A DNA stretch of 64,000 bases, from NCBI GenBank assembly GCA_900770025.1, contig CAAGIW010000013.1:1-64000 (forward strand), in the 5' to 3' direction. This DNA comes from an uncultured Prevotella sp. Lineage in GTDB: Bacteria; Bacteroidota; Bacteroidia; Bacteroidales; Bacteroidaceae. Below are positions 53,481 through 62,741 of the stretch, one piece after another. How positions within the stretch are numbered: the first letter of the stretch is position 1; every line of letters begins with the position of its first letter. The notes beneath the pieces were generated by a model, which was given only the letters and a program-made list of their open reading frames with translations, was not told the origin of the DNA and did no database searches. The position numbers and the translations under genes are program-made.

Positions 53481-53488
53481 CAAAGTTA
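53481..53488 (-). promoter_or_regulatory. Promoter -7 box of carB
   Basis: Leftward TAACTTTG matches TAnnTTTG. The -33 region is not clear. Confidence 0.5.
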
Positions 53489-53567
53489 TTGAATTTTTCT
53501 GTATCTCGGATGTTTTTCCCATTTTTTTTGATTTCAAACTCTGAAATATACATTTGATGAAACAACG

Positions 53568-53875
53568 AGGCCCCCTCCCGGCCTCCCCGATGGGGAATTA
53601 AAGGATTAAAAGATTAAAGAATTAAAAAATTAAAAGTCCCCACCCAGCCTCCCCAAGGGGAGGAGAAGGAAGAATGAAAATGCGATTTGGTTGCGAGATA
53701 AGTGGCTGATGATGAGTGGATAACGTACTTCCAAAAATCCAGTTGGATGCTGTTTGCATTCCAAAGCAAATGGGGGTGGTTTCTAAAACGGTGCGTTTTG
53801 CGTTCTAAAACGGTGCGTTTTGCGTTCTAAAATGGTGCGTTTTGCAATGCAAAATGGTGCGTTTTGCAAAACGAT
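53568..53875 (+). repeat. Composite 22-bp-period repeat, copy D
   Basis: It contains two GC-rich hairpin units (near 53570-53596 and 53637-53664) separated by a GATTAAA-type simple repeat. The lead AAGTGGCTGATGATGAGTGG starts at 53700 and CCAGTTGGATGC at 53739. Array unit starts are at 53790, 53812, 53834 and 53856, exactly 22 bases apart. The terminal palindrome CGTTTTGCAAAACG is at 53861-53874. It is closely similar to copy C over the whole length. It lies between divergent carB and ligA. Confidence 0.9.
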
Positions 53876-53978
53876 GCTCAGAAGCCTGTATAAAGGTGAG
53901 TGAATAGTTGCTGTTGGAAGCATCCAAACAAATACAAAAATCGTAATGCAAAATATGTCATTCATCATTCAAAATTCT

Positions 53979-53986
53979 TATCTTTG
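53979..53986 (+). promoter_or_regulatory. Promoter -7 box of ligA
   Basis: TATCTTTG, a consensus -7 box, 43 bases before the ATG at 54029. Confidence 0.65.
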
Positions 53987-53998
53987 CATCATTATTAA

Positions 53999-56032
<2,034 letters not shown>

Positions 56033-56035
56033 GCG

Positions 56036-57343
56036 CTAAGCCCTGCGGCGCGGATAGTTCAGCAGGATGCTGAGCAGCGCAAAAGCCCCCAAGGCAATGG
56101 GATAGTAAAGATAGCCGATGATGGCTGCCGGAGATACCTGCGACAAGCCCGCCGCCATGAGCAGTTGGGCACCGTAGGGGATGAGGCCCTGCACCAAGCA
56201 CGAAAAGGTGTCAAGAATACAGGCGCACTTGCGGTTGTCAAGGTGATACTTCCCCGCAATCTCGTTGGCTATAGGACCCGCCGTGATGATGGCAATGGTG
56301 TTGTTGGCAGTGCACACGTTAGACAAGCCCACCAAGGCAGCAATGCTCAGTTCGGCACCCCGTCGGCCCCTGACACGTTTGGTGAGCAGGTGGATAAGGT
56401 AGTCCATGCCCCCATTGTGCCGTATCAATGCCATCATTCCTCCCGCCATCATCGTCACGATAATCAGTTCGCCCATGCCCATGATGCCGTCGCCCATGGC
56501 TTCGAACCACTGCCACAGCGTCATCTGTCCGGTGGGCAGGCCGATGGCTCCCGTGAGGATGATGCCGATGGTGAGCACCACCATGACATTGACACCGAGC
56601 ACGGCAAGCACCAGTACGGTGAGGTAGGGCAGGATGGCATACCACTCCACTTCTCCGGAAAAGGAGCGGGCGTGCACATCGGCACCCATAAACACATATA
56701 TCAGCAGCACCAACAAGGCCGCAGGAAGGGCAATGACACTGTTCATCCTGAACTTGTCGCGCATACGGCAACCCATCGTCTTGGTGGCTGCGATGGTGGT
56801 GTCAGAGATGAACGACAGGTTGTCGCCAAAGAAAGCTCCGCCCACCACTACCGCCACCATGAAGGGAATGCCCACCGAAGTGCGCTCTGCAATGCCTACA
56901 GCCACTGGGGTGAGTGCCACGATGGTGCCCACCGAAGTGCCTATGGACAGGGAGATGAAGCACGCTGCAAGGAAAATGCCGGGCAGCAACAGGTTGTCGG
57001 GCAAGAGACATAGTGTGAGGTTGACAGTGGCATGGATGGCTCCCATGCACTTGGCCACCTGAGCAAAGGCACCGGCAAGGATGAAAATCCATATCATCAG
57101 CATGATGTTCTTGTGGGCGGCACCAGCAGAGAAGATGCCGATGCGGCTTTCGATGGTCTCGCCCCGGGTGATGGCAATGGCATAGACGGTGGATGCCAAG
57201 AAGGCCACGGTGATGGGTACCTTGTAGAAATCGTTGATGATGACCGAGGTGACCAAGTAAAGGCACAGGAACACAAGGAGCGGACTGAGTGCCAAAAGAC
57301 TGTGCCGGTGGGGCGTATGGGGGGACGACTGTTGATACATCAT
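56036..57343 (-). CDS. NhaC-family Na+/H+ antiporter
   Basis: A 435-residue inner-membrane protein with about 11-12 helices. SLSIGTSVGTIVALTPVAVGIAERTSVGIPFMVAVVVGGAFFGDNLSFISDTTIAAT is the NhaC family core. GLSNVCTANNTIAIITAGPIANEIAGKYHL is the second conserved block. It would exchange Na+ for H+, or a related pair such as malate/lactate. The open frame could begin at 57427, but a TACCTTTG promoter box at 57403-57396 lies inside that extension, so ATG 57343 or 57340 is the true start. Confidence 0.9.
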   Translation of the reverse strand: MMYQQSSPHTPHRHSLLALSPLLVFLCLYLVTSVIINDFYKVPITVAFLASTVYAIAITRGETIESRIGIFSAGAAHKNIMLMIWIFILAGAFAQVAKCMGAIHATVNLTLCLLPDNLLLPGIFLAACFISLSIGTSVGTIVALTPVAVGIAERTSVGIPFMVAVVVGGAFFGDNLSFISDTTIAATKTMGCRMRDKFRMNSVIALPAALLVLLIYVFMGADVHARSFSGEVEWYAILPYLTVLVLAVLGVNVMVVLTIGIILTGAIGLPTGQMTLWQWFEAMGDGIMGMGELIIVTMMAGGMMALIRHNGGMDYLIHLLTKRVRGRRGAELSIAALVGLSNVCTANNTIAIITAGPIANEIAGKYHLDNRKCACILDTFSCLVQGLIPYGAQLLMAAGLSQVSPAAIIGYLYYPIALGAFALLSILLNYPRRRA

Positions 57344-57395
57344 AGGATGAAGGGATAAACGTTGATGGATAATGCACACCTGTGGTGAGCCGCTG

Positions 57396-57403
57396 CAAAG
57401 GTA
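57396..57403 (-). promoter_or_regulatory. Promoter -7 box of the nhaC-like gene
   Basis: Leftward TACCTTTG matches TAnnTTTG, 52 bases before ATG 57343. This decides the start codon of the gene. Confidence 0.6.
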
Positions 57404-57554
57404 CAACTTATTTTGTTTGTCGGGCACATCAAGGAGATGGAAAGTCTGTCGGGCACCGCCTATTACCCAATAAAAAGGAGGAAAACAGGAGAAAAAGAGC
57501 AGAAATACCCAATTTTAGTGAGCCTTTTTCTTGCCGGTTTTCGTAAAATAAGTT

Positions 57555-57562
57555 TATCTTTG
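57555..57562 (+). promoter_or_regulatory. Promoter -7 box of the hemerythrin-LuxR gene
   Basis: TATCTTTG on the plus strand, with CTTG (57530-57533) 21 bases upstream as a weak -33. The leader to ATG 57701 is about 130 bases and holds a strong hairpin. Confidence 0.65.
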
Positions 57563-57627
57563 CTGCGTGTTTTGCATAGCAAAGGCACGTGCTGACGATA
57601 AAGGAACGTTTTCGTTAAGCCAGATGA

Positions 57628-57654
57628 GCAGAAGCAAGCTCGCTTGCGCTCTGC
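57628..57654. repeat. REP-like hairpin in the leader of the hemerythrin-LuxR gene
   Basis: GCAGA-A-GCAAGC-TC-GCTTGC-GC-TCTGC forms a two-part stem of 5 and 6 bp. Similar AGCAAGCTCGCTTGC palindromes recur between genes in Bacteroidota, so it may be a repeat element rather than a specific operator. Its position in the leader could affect translation of the regulator. Confidence 0.65.
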
Positions 57655-57700
57655 CATGGCGAGAAAAGGTCGGATAAAATCCAACCATGATGATAAAGGT

Positions 57701-58654
57701 ATGAAGACCCAGAAAATATATGAGGCAGGCGACCGGATGATATCGCTCATCAAAGACAACTATAACCTGTTGCAGTCGTTGGGAAGTTTTGGCATCAACC
57801 TCGGCTTCGGTGACAAAACGGTGGATGAGACCTGCAAGGACAACGGAGTGGATACCTATACTTTCCTTGCCGTGGTGAACTATACCATCAACGGCCATGG
57901 CAACTTTGAGGATGACGCACAGTTGTCGGTGCCCACCCTGCTGCACTATCTGAAAGCCAGTCATGTGTATTTCCTCGGCTTCCAGTTGCCTTTCATACGC
58001 CGTGAACTGCAGGAGAGCATTGATGAAACGAGCAAATTAGGCAGTCTGATTCTGAAACTCTACGACGACTATGCCCGAGAGATACACGAACACATGATGT
58101 ATGAGGAGCGGATGCTGTTTCCCTATGTGGAGGCATTGCTTGGAGGAAAGGCGGTCGACGGCTACAGTGTGGACGTGTTTATACGCAAGCACTCGGAGGC
58201 CAATGCCCATCTGAAGGAAATAAAGACGCTGATAATCAAATATCTGCCCGGAGATGCCGAGAGAAACAACAAACTGATGGCTGCGCTGCACGACATATAT
58301 AATAATGAGGAATGGCTGGCGCTGCACTGTCAGGTGGAGGAAAGGGTGTTTGCACCTGCCGTGCGCAGGATGGAACAGCATGTGAGGCAGAACGATGTGT
58401 CGAAGAACATCTCAAAGATGGTGATGCAGGGAGGGGGAGACAACGGCGAAGCACTGTCTGACCGAGAGCGTGATGTGGTGATCAGTCTGGTGCAGGGCAT
58501 GTCGAACAAGGAGATTGCCGACCACTTGTGCATATCCACCAATACGGTGCTGACACATCGCAGGAACATCGCCCGCAAGTTGCAGATACGCAGTGCAGCT
58601 GGACTAACCATCTATGCCATCGTGAATGGATTGGTGACGCTGAACGATGTGTAG
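57701..58654 (+). CDS. Hemerythrin-like di-iron domain fused to a LuxR-type DNA-binding domain
   Basis: A 317-residue predicted cytosolic sensor-regulator. Residues about 5-60 resemble the N-terminal (ScdA_N/DUF542-like) part of RIC repair proteins but without its cysteines. Residues about 80-225 form a hemerythrin-like bundle with a full set of candidate iron ligands: H82 or H88, H131-xxx-E135, H164 or H170, and H209-xxx-E213. Residues 252-317 are a LuxR/GerE helix-turn-helix (LSDRERDVVISLVQGMSNKEIADHL then TVLTHRRNIARKL). It probably reads O2, NO or peroxide and changes transcription. ATG 57701 is preferred to TTG 57644 or ATG 57656, which lie in the leader hairpin or just after it. Confidence 0.88.
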   Translation: MKTQKIYEAGDRMISLIKDNYNLLQSLGSFGINLGFGDKTVDETCKDNGVDTYTFLAVVNYTINGHGNFEDDAQLSVPTLLHYLKASHVYFLGFQLPFIRRELQESIDETSKLGSLILKLYDDYAREIHEHMMYEERMLFPYVEALLGGKAVDGYSVDVFIRKHSEANAHLKEIKTLIIKYLPGDAERNNKLMAALHDIYNNEEWLALHCQVEERVFAPAVRRMEQHVRQNDVSKNISKMVMQGGGDNGEALSDRERDVVISLVQGMSNKEIADHLCISTNTVLTHRRNIARKLQIRSAAGLTIYAIVNGLVTLNDV

Positions 58655-58674
58655 CGAAAAAAGCAAAGCCTACT

Positions 58675-58706
58675 TTTGGAAATCACGAATAATAAGTTTA
58701 TATTTG
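58675..58706 (+). promoter_or_regulatory. Promoter of the sigma factor gene
   Basis: TTTG (58675-58678), 20 bases, TATATTTG (58699-58706). The gene starts at 58797, leaving a leader of about 85 bases. The promoter follows the hemerythrin-LuxR stop by 20 bases. Confidence 0.75.
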
Positions 58707-58796
58707 CATTGCCTAACCAACCCGTTGGGCAATGTTTTTTTTCGATACTGGGCGGTGCTGAAAGAGAAAGGTGCTGCCACCCAATAGAATACTGCC

Positions 58797-59399
58797 ATGG
58801 ATGACAATAGAAAAAAGCTGGAAAAATTAGTGACCGACAATATGGGATTGGTGGTGGCCATTGCCAAACGCTACCGAGACAACGGCGTGGAAATGGACGA
58901 TCTGGTGAGCGAAGGCTATGTGGGACTGATGAAAGCTGCCGGCCACTATGATGCTGCCAAAGGAGGATTTGCTGCCTTTGCCACTCCCATCATAGAGAAA
59001 TGTATGGAGCAGGCACTGCAGCAACAGGCGCTTGTGAAGCCGCAAACCAGGCAATCGGCTGCAGTTAGTGCACACAGGAAAGGGAAAACCCTGTCTATGG
59101 ATGCACCGCTTGGCGGGCGAGAGAACGTGAATCTGATGAGTTTCATGGCTGATACCAATGTGCCCGAAGCCGACTTTCTGCTGTATCAGAATGTGGTGAA
59201 TGACCAGTTGACGGCTGCCATGGAAACGCTTCCCGAGAGAGAGCGTGCGGTGATGATCCGCTTTTATGGCATAGGGACAACCAAGATTACCCTTGCAGAG
59301 ATTGCTTCGGAGATGGGACTGAAGCGTGAAAGGGTGAGGCAGATACGTGACAAGGCGCTGCGCAAGGTGAGTAAATATGTCAAACAATCAGGAAAATAA
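58797..59399 (+). CDS. Compact sigma-70 family sigma factor
   Basis: A 200-residue RNA polymerase sigma factor with regions 2 and 4 but no region 1.1. Region 2 is LVTDNMGLVVAIAKRYRDNGVEMDDLVSEGYVGLMKAAGHYDAAKGGFAAFATPIIEKCM. A linker with KGKTLSMDAPLGGRENVNLMSFM (a reduced region 3) follows. Region 4 is LPERERAVMIRFYGIGTTKITLAEIASEMGLKRERVRQIRDKALRKV. The region 2 and 4 sequences look like RpoD-type rather than ECF, making it a small group 2/3 alternative sigma. No anti-sigma gene is adjacent. It sits between two LuxR-type regulators. Confidence 0.9.
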   Translation: MDDNRKKLEKLVTDNMGLVVAIAKRYRDNGVEMDDLVSEGYVGLMKAAGHYDAAKGGFAAFATPIIEKCMEQALQQQALVKPQTRQSAAVSAHRKGKTLSMDAPLGGRENVNLMSFMADTNVPEADFLLYQNVVNDQLTAAMETLPERERAVMIRFYGIGTTKITLAEIASEMGLKRERVRQIRDKALRKVSKYVKQSGK

Positions 59400-59438
59400 C
59401 GAGAAGAAGGAGCACAATAGGAAAAGCAAAAGATTCTG

Positions 59439-60044
59439 TCAGATGCTGTTGATATCCACATAACCGTGGGTCACGGCATAGATGGTGAGGGCAGACACAC
59501 TCTTGATGCCCAGTTTCTCCATCACGTTTTTGCGGTGGGTCACCACGGTGGTCAGTCCGATGTTCAGTCGGTCGGCAATCTCCTTGTTGATGAATCCCTG
59601 CACAATCAGCACCATCACATCCACCTCACGTTTGGTGAGCAGTACGGTGGGCGAGGGAATTGCCTGTCTGACATGCTGCGGAGGAATGTTTTTGCCGTGG
59701 GCATGGGCATGTTGCACCAAGGTGAGCAGTGCCTTGACAAGATGCTGTTCGGGCACATTGACGCACAGGTTGTGGAACTCGCTCACCTGGGCGTGTGCTT
59801 CTGTGGAAAGGGTGAGCACGATTGTCTTGTGCCTGTTGGCAGCAAAGAAAGCGCGATGGCGCAGCATAATCTCCATCGACACGAAATAATGAAAAAAATG
59901 CTCCGGGCCGTTGGCGGACAGTTCGCCAAACGACCCGAAGCAGTCAATCTCAATGGTAGGCATCACTTGATGGAGTATGGATTTCATCCCCATCATCGCC
60001 AATGTGTTGGTATCAATAATGGCTATGTGCGGTGCCTGCATCAT
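59439..60044 (-). CDS. LuxR-type response regulator with degenerate receiver
   Basis: A 201-residue NarL/FixJ-layout protein. The N-terminal domain starts IAIIDTNTLAMMGMKSIL like a receiver, but the region where the phosphorylated aspartate should lie reads HYFVSMEIML, so there is no obvious acceptor. The C-terminal LuxR domain (LTKREVDVMVLIVQGFINKEIADRL, THRKNVMEKLGIKS, LTIYAVTHGYVDIN) is strikingly similar to that of the hemerythrin-LuxR protein at 57.7 kb. It starts 3 bases after the oadB stop on the same strand, so it is the last gene of the decarboxylase operon. Confidence 0.88.
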   Translation of the reverse strand: MMQAPHIAIIDTNTLAMMGMKSILHQVMPTIEIDCFGSFGELSANGPEHFFHYFVSMEIMLRHRAFFAANRHKTIVLTLSTEAHAQVSEFHNLCVNVPEQHLVKALLTLVQHAHAHGKNIPPQHVRQAIPSPTVLLTKREVDVMVLIVQGFINKEIADRLNIGLTTVVTHRKNVMEKLGIKSVSALTIYAVTHGYVDINSI

Positions 60045-60047
60045 GGG

Positions 60048-61205
60048 TTATGACAAGAATCCGAGCAATGCACCTGCAGCCACAGCCGAACCGATGACAC
60101 CGGCCACATTGGGGCCCATGGCGTGCATCAACAGGAAGTTGTGACGGTCGTATTCTAATCCCAGGTTATTGCTGATACGTGCGCTCATAGGCACTGCAGA
60201 TACACCGGCATTACCAATCAAGGGGTTGATCTTGTTCTCCTTGGACAGGAACAGGTTCATCAGTTTTACAAAACATACACCGCTGGCCGTGGCCACTACG
60301 AATGCGCAGGCACCCACCAGGAAGATGAATAGTGTGTTCTGGGTAAGGAACTCGCTTGCCTGAGTGGAGCAGCCCACAGTGAGACCCAACAGAATGACCA
60401 CAATATCGTTGAGTGCTGCACCGGCAGTCTTTGCCAAACGAGTGGTTTTGCCCGACTCTTTGAGCAGGTTACCAAAGAACAGCATACCCAGCAAGGGTAG
60501 GCCCGAAGGCACGATGAAGGTGGTGAGCAGCAAGCCGATGATGGGGAAGAGAATACGCTCTGTTTGGCTTACCTCGCGCACGGGCTTCATGCGGATAAGG
60601 CGTTCCTTCTTGGTGGTGAGCAGTCGCATCACTACCGGCTGGATAAGCGGCACGAGTGCCATGTATGAATAGGCGCATACGGCAATGGCACCCATCAGGT
60701 TGGGGCACAACTTGGACGAAAGGAAGATGGCGGTAGGTCCGTCGGCACCACCGATGATGGCGATACCAGCAGCCTGATTGGGCTCAAAGCCAAGAGCCAA
60801 GGCTGTCATATAGGCACCGAAGATGCCGAACTGGGCTGCTGCACCGATGAGTATTAATTTGGGGTTGGCGATGAGTGCAGAGAAATCTGTCATGGCACCG
60901 ATGCCGAGGAATACCAATGGCGGATACCATCCCATGCGCACACCCTGATAGAAGATGTTGAGCACGGAGTTGTCTTCATAGAGTCCTATCTCCAATCCGG
61001 CATCGGCACGGAAAGGAATATTTCCGAGAATGATGCCCAAACCGATGGGAATGAGCAGCAAGGGCTCAAAATCTTTCTTGATGGCCAAGTAAATGAGAAT
61101 GATACCTACCACCATCATCACGAGGTTGCCCCCGGTGGCGTTGGCAAAGCCGGTGTAGGTAAGGAACTCATTGAAGTTCTCAACTATAAAATCTGTAAAT
61201 CCCAT
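60048..61205 (-). CDS. oadB: Sodium-pumping decarboxylase beta subunit
   Basis: The membrane subunit of a Na+-translocating decarboxylase (OadB/MmdB/GcdB family), 385 residues with about nine to eleven helices. Motifs are YQGVRMGWYPPLVFLGIGAMTDFSALIANPK, AAGIAIIGGADGPTAIFLSSKL (with the Na+-site aspartate of GGADGPT), and GNAGVSAVPMSARISNNLGLEYDRHNFLLMHAMGPNVAGVIGSAVAAG. It decarboxylates carboxybiotin and pumps Na+ out. In Prevotella the substrate is most likely methylmalonyl-CoA of the succinate-propionate pathway, inferred from physiology. Confidence 0.95.
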   Translation of the reverse strand: MGFTDFIVENFNEFLTYTGFANATGGNLVMMVVGIILIYLAIKKDFEPLLLIPIGLGIILGNIPFRADAGLEIGLYEDNSVLNIFYQGVRMGWYPPLVFLGIGAMTDFSALIANPKLILIGAAAQFGIFGAYMTALALGFEPNQAAGIAIIGGADGPTAIFLSSKLCPNLMGAIAVCAYSYMALVPLIQPVVMRLLTTKKERLIRMKPVREVSQTERILFPIIGLLLTTFIVPSGLPLLGMLFFGNLLKESGKTTRLAKTAGAALNDIVVILLGLTVGCSTQASEFLTQNTLFIFLVGACAFVVATASGVCFVKLMNLFLSKENKINPLIGNAGVSAVPMSARISNNLGLEYDRHNFLLMHAMGPNVAGVIGSAVAAGALLGFLS

Positions 61206-61216
61206 GGCGTTCCTGT

Positions 61217-61666
61217 TTATTCAATGGTAAGCAATACGGTGCCCTCCATCACGGAGTCACCAGGGTTAACGGCAATGGAAGTGACGGTACCCGACTGTTC
61301 GGCCTCGATGTTGTTTTGCATCTTCATGGCTTCAAGTACCAGCACAGTGTCTCCGGTGTTCACCTTGTCACCCACCTTGACGGCAATGGAGGTGATGGTA
61401 CCAGGCAGAGGTGCCTTTAATGGTGCACCAGTTCCGCTGGCCACGGGAGCGGCTGCTACGGGGGCTGCAGCAGGGCGTGGTGTGGATGCAACAGGCTGAG
61501 GGGCTGCCACCTTGGGCTTGGTGATGGCACGTGCTGCATTGATGGGCTGTTTCAGTTCCACCTCAAAGGGGATGCCATTGACCTTTACCTTGGCGAGATT
61601 GCCCTCTACTTCCTCTATTTCAACGTCGTAATCAATTCCTTGAACGGTATATTGGTACTTATTCAT
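61217..61666 (-). CDS. Biotin carboxyl carrier protein of the decarboxylase
   Basis: A roughly 149-residue carrier. The N-terminal domain (YQYTVQGIDYDVEIEEVEGNLAKVKVNGIPFEVEL) precedes an alanine-proline hinge rich in A and P (about 65-95) and a biotinyl domain with the modified lysine in EAMKMQN. I start at ATG 61666 (MNKYQYTVQG); the open frame extends to 61717 but the added residues are not family-like. It shuttles carboxyl groups from the carboxyltransferase to OadB. It lies 11 bases before oadB. Confidence 0.94.
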   Translation of the reverse strand: MNKYQYTVQGIDYDVEIEEVEGNLAKVKVNGIPFEVELKQPINAARAITKPKVAAPQPVASTPRPAAAPVAAAPVASGTGAPLKAPLPGTITSIAVKVGDKVNTGDTVLVLEAMKMQNNIEAEQSGTVTSIAVNPGDSVMEGTVLLTIE

Positions 61667-61717
61667 AATAATCTTTGTTTTTATTGTTAGTGAATGATTT
61701 GTTTTCGGGATGGACAT

Positions 61718-62692
61718 TTATTCGTGGAACTGTGTCATCTGGTTGTACTCGTTCGTCCAGTCAGTATTCTTGGGCTTGATGGTGATGATACCGCTCTCCA
61801 CATCGTGCACGTTGTCCTGATATTCTTTGAGTGCCATGGCAATGACGGCGATATAGATTTCCCTGTCGATACCCTTTGACTTTAAACCGTCTTGCAGTAT
61901 CACATTGGTCTTGTGACCAATTTCCACGGTCTTCTCCACTGTCTTTACACCAGCTTTCAGTGGTTGCAGTTCAGCTACCTTCTTCACCTTGGAGCGATGC
62001 TTCATGAACAGACCGAAGAAATAGAAGAACAGGAACAGGAGCGCCAGACAGAAGAACACGATGCCCATGGACAGTACGGTGATGCCGAATCCGTGAGGGT
62101 CTTCACGCTTCAGTTTCTCAATTTTTGATTCATTCTGTATAATCTGATTGGAAATGCCGGGTGTCACAGCATGTTCTTCTTTTACCTCCCAGCGTGTGTC
62201 ACCATCGCAGATGCGACCGAATGATTGGTTCTCTGCCAATACAGGCACAGTGACAGAGTCGATGAGATCAACACCATTTCCGTTGTACAGCGCCACCCAT
62301 ACAGGTTCGTCGGTGGGAATGGGAGTGGTGAGATGCAACGCTCCACGTGCAGGGAAACTGTTGCAGAAAAACACCAGATGTTGTCTGCCGTTCAGTGATG
62401 TGCGTGGCTCTCCATTGGGGATGATGCTCATTTTCCTAATGCGTTCAGGTGCGCTGAGCGATGGATTGATAACCGAGCGGTCTGTAGTGATATACATCCC
62501 CCTGATGTTGTAGGTGGTATGGGAGATGTTGGCAATCTCAATCCATGCACCACGGGTCCCGTATTCATCCTGTATGCCGGCAGTATTGCGTGTCATTATC
62601 TCGTTCAACTTGATGCTCTTTTCCAATTGTCCGAACACCAATGCAGGCGAGACGACCAGCAATGCCCCTAACAGAAGTCCGAGTTTTTTCAT
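61718..62692 (-). CDS. LTD-domain OadG-like gamma subunit
   Basis: A 324-residue membrane protein. A signal peptide (MKKLGLLLGALLVVSPALVFG) is followed by an exported lamin-tail-like domain (about 25-180, with LNEIMTRNTAGIQDEYGTRGAWIEIANIS). A membrane helix (GITVLSMGIVFFCLALLFLFFYFFGLF, about 200-226) and a cytosolic tail follow. The last part corresponds to the small OadG gamma subunit that holds the decarboxylase complex together; the extra exported LTD domain is typical of Bacteroidales. A cytosolic segment near residues 280-300 (REIYIAVIAMALKEYQDN) is also conserved. It is the first decarboxylase gene after the transporter. Confidence 0.9.
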   Translation of the reverse strand: MKKLGLLLGALLVVSPALVFGQLEKSIKLNEIMTRNTAGIQDEYGTRGAWIEIANISHTTYNIRGMYITTDRSVINPSLSAPERIRKMSIIPNGEPRTSLNGRQHLVFFCNSFPARGALHLTTPIPTDEPVWVALYNGNGVDLIDSVTVPVLAENQSFGRICDGDTRWEVKEEHAVTPGISNQIIQNESKIEKLKREDPHGFGITVLSMGIVFFCLALLFLFFYFFGLFMKHRSKVKKVAELQPLKAGVKTVEKTVEIGHKTNVILQDGLKSKGIDREIYIAVIAMALKEYQDNVHDVESGIITIKPKNTDWTNEYNQMTQFHE

Positions 62693-62741
62693 TGTAATTT
62701 AGTTGATTATGATTATTAAGATGATGTGTCTTCAATGACGC

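Noticed and set aside
53783..53968. Small minus-strand frame across the 53.8 kb array
   Set aside because: It encodes repeats of KRTILERKTHR-like sequence that come only from the 22-base DNA repeat. The same applies to frames at 27.3 and 48.6 kb.
57344..57427. 28-residue N-terminal extension of the NhaC-like protein
   Set aside because: A consensus -7 promoter box lies inside this stretch, and the extra residues are not hydrophobic or conserved in type.
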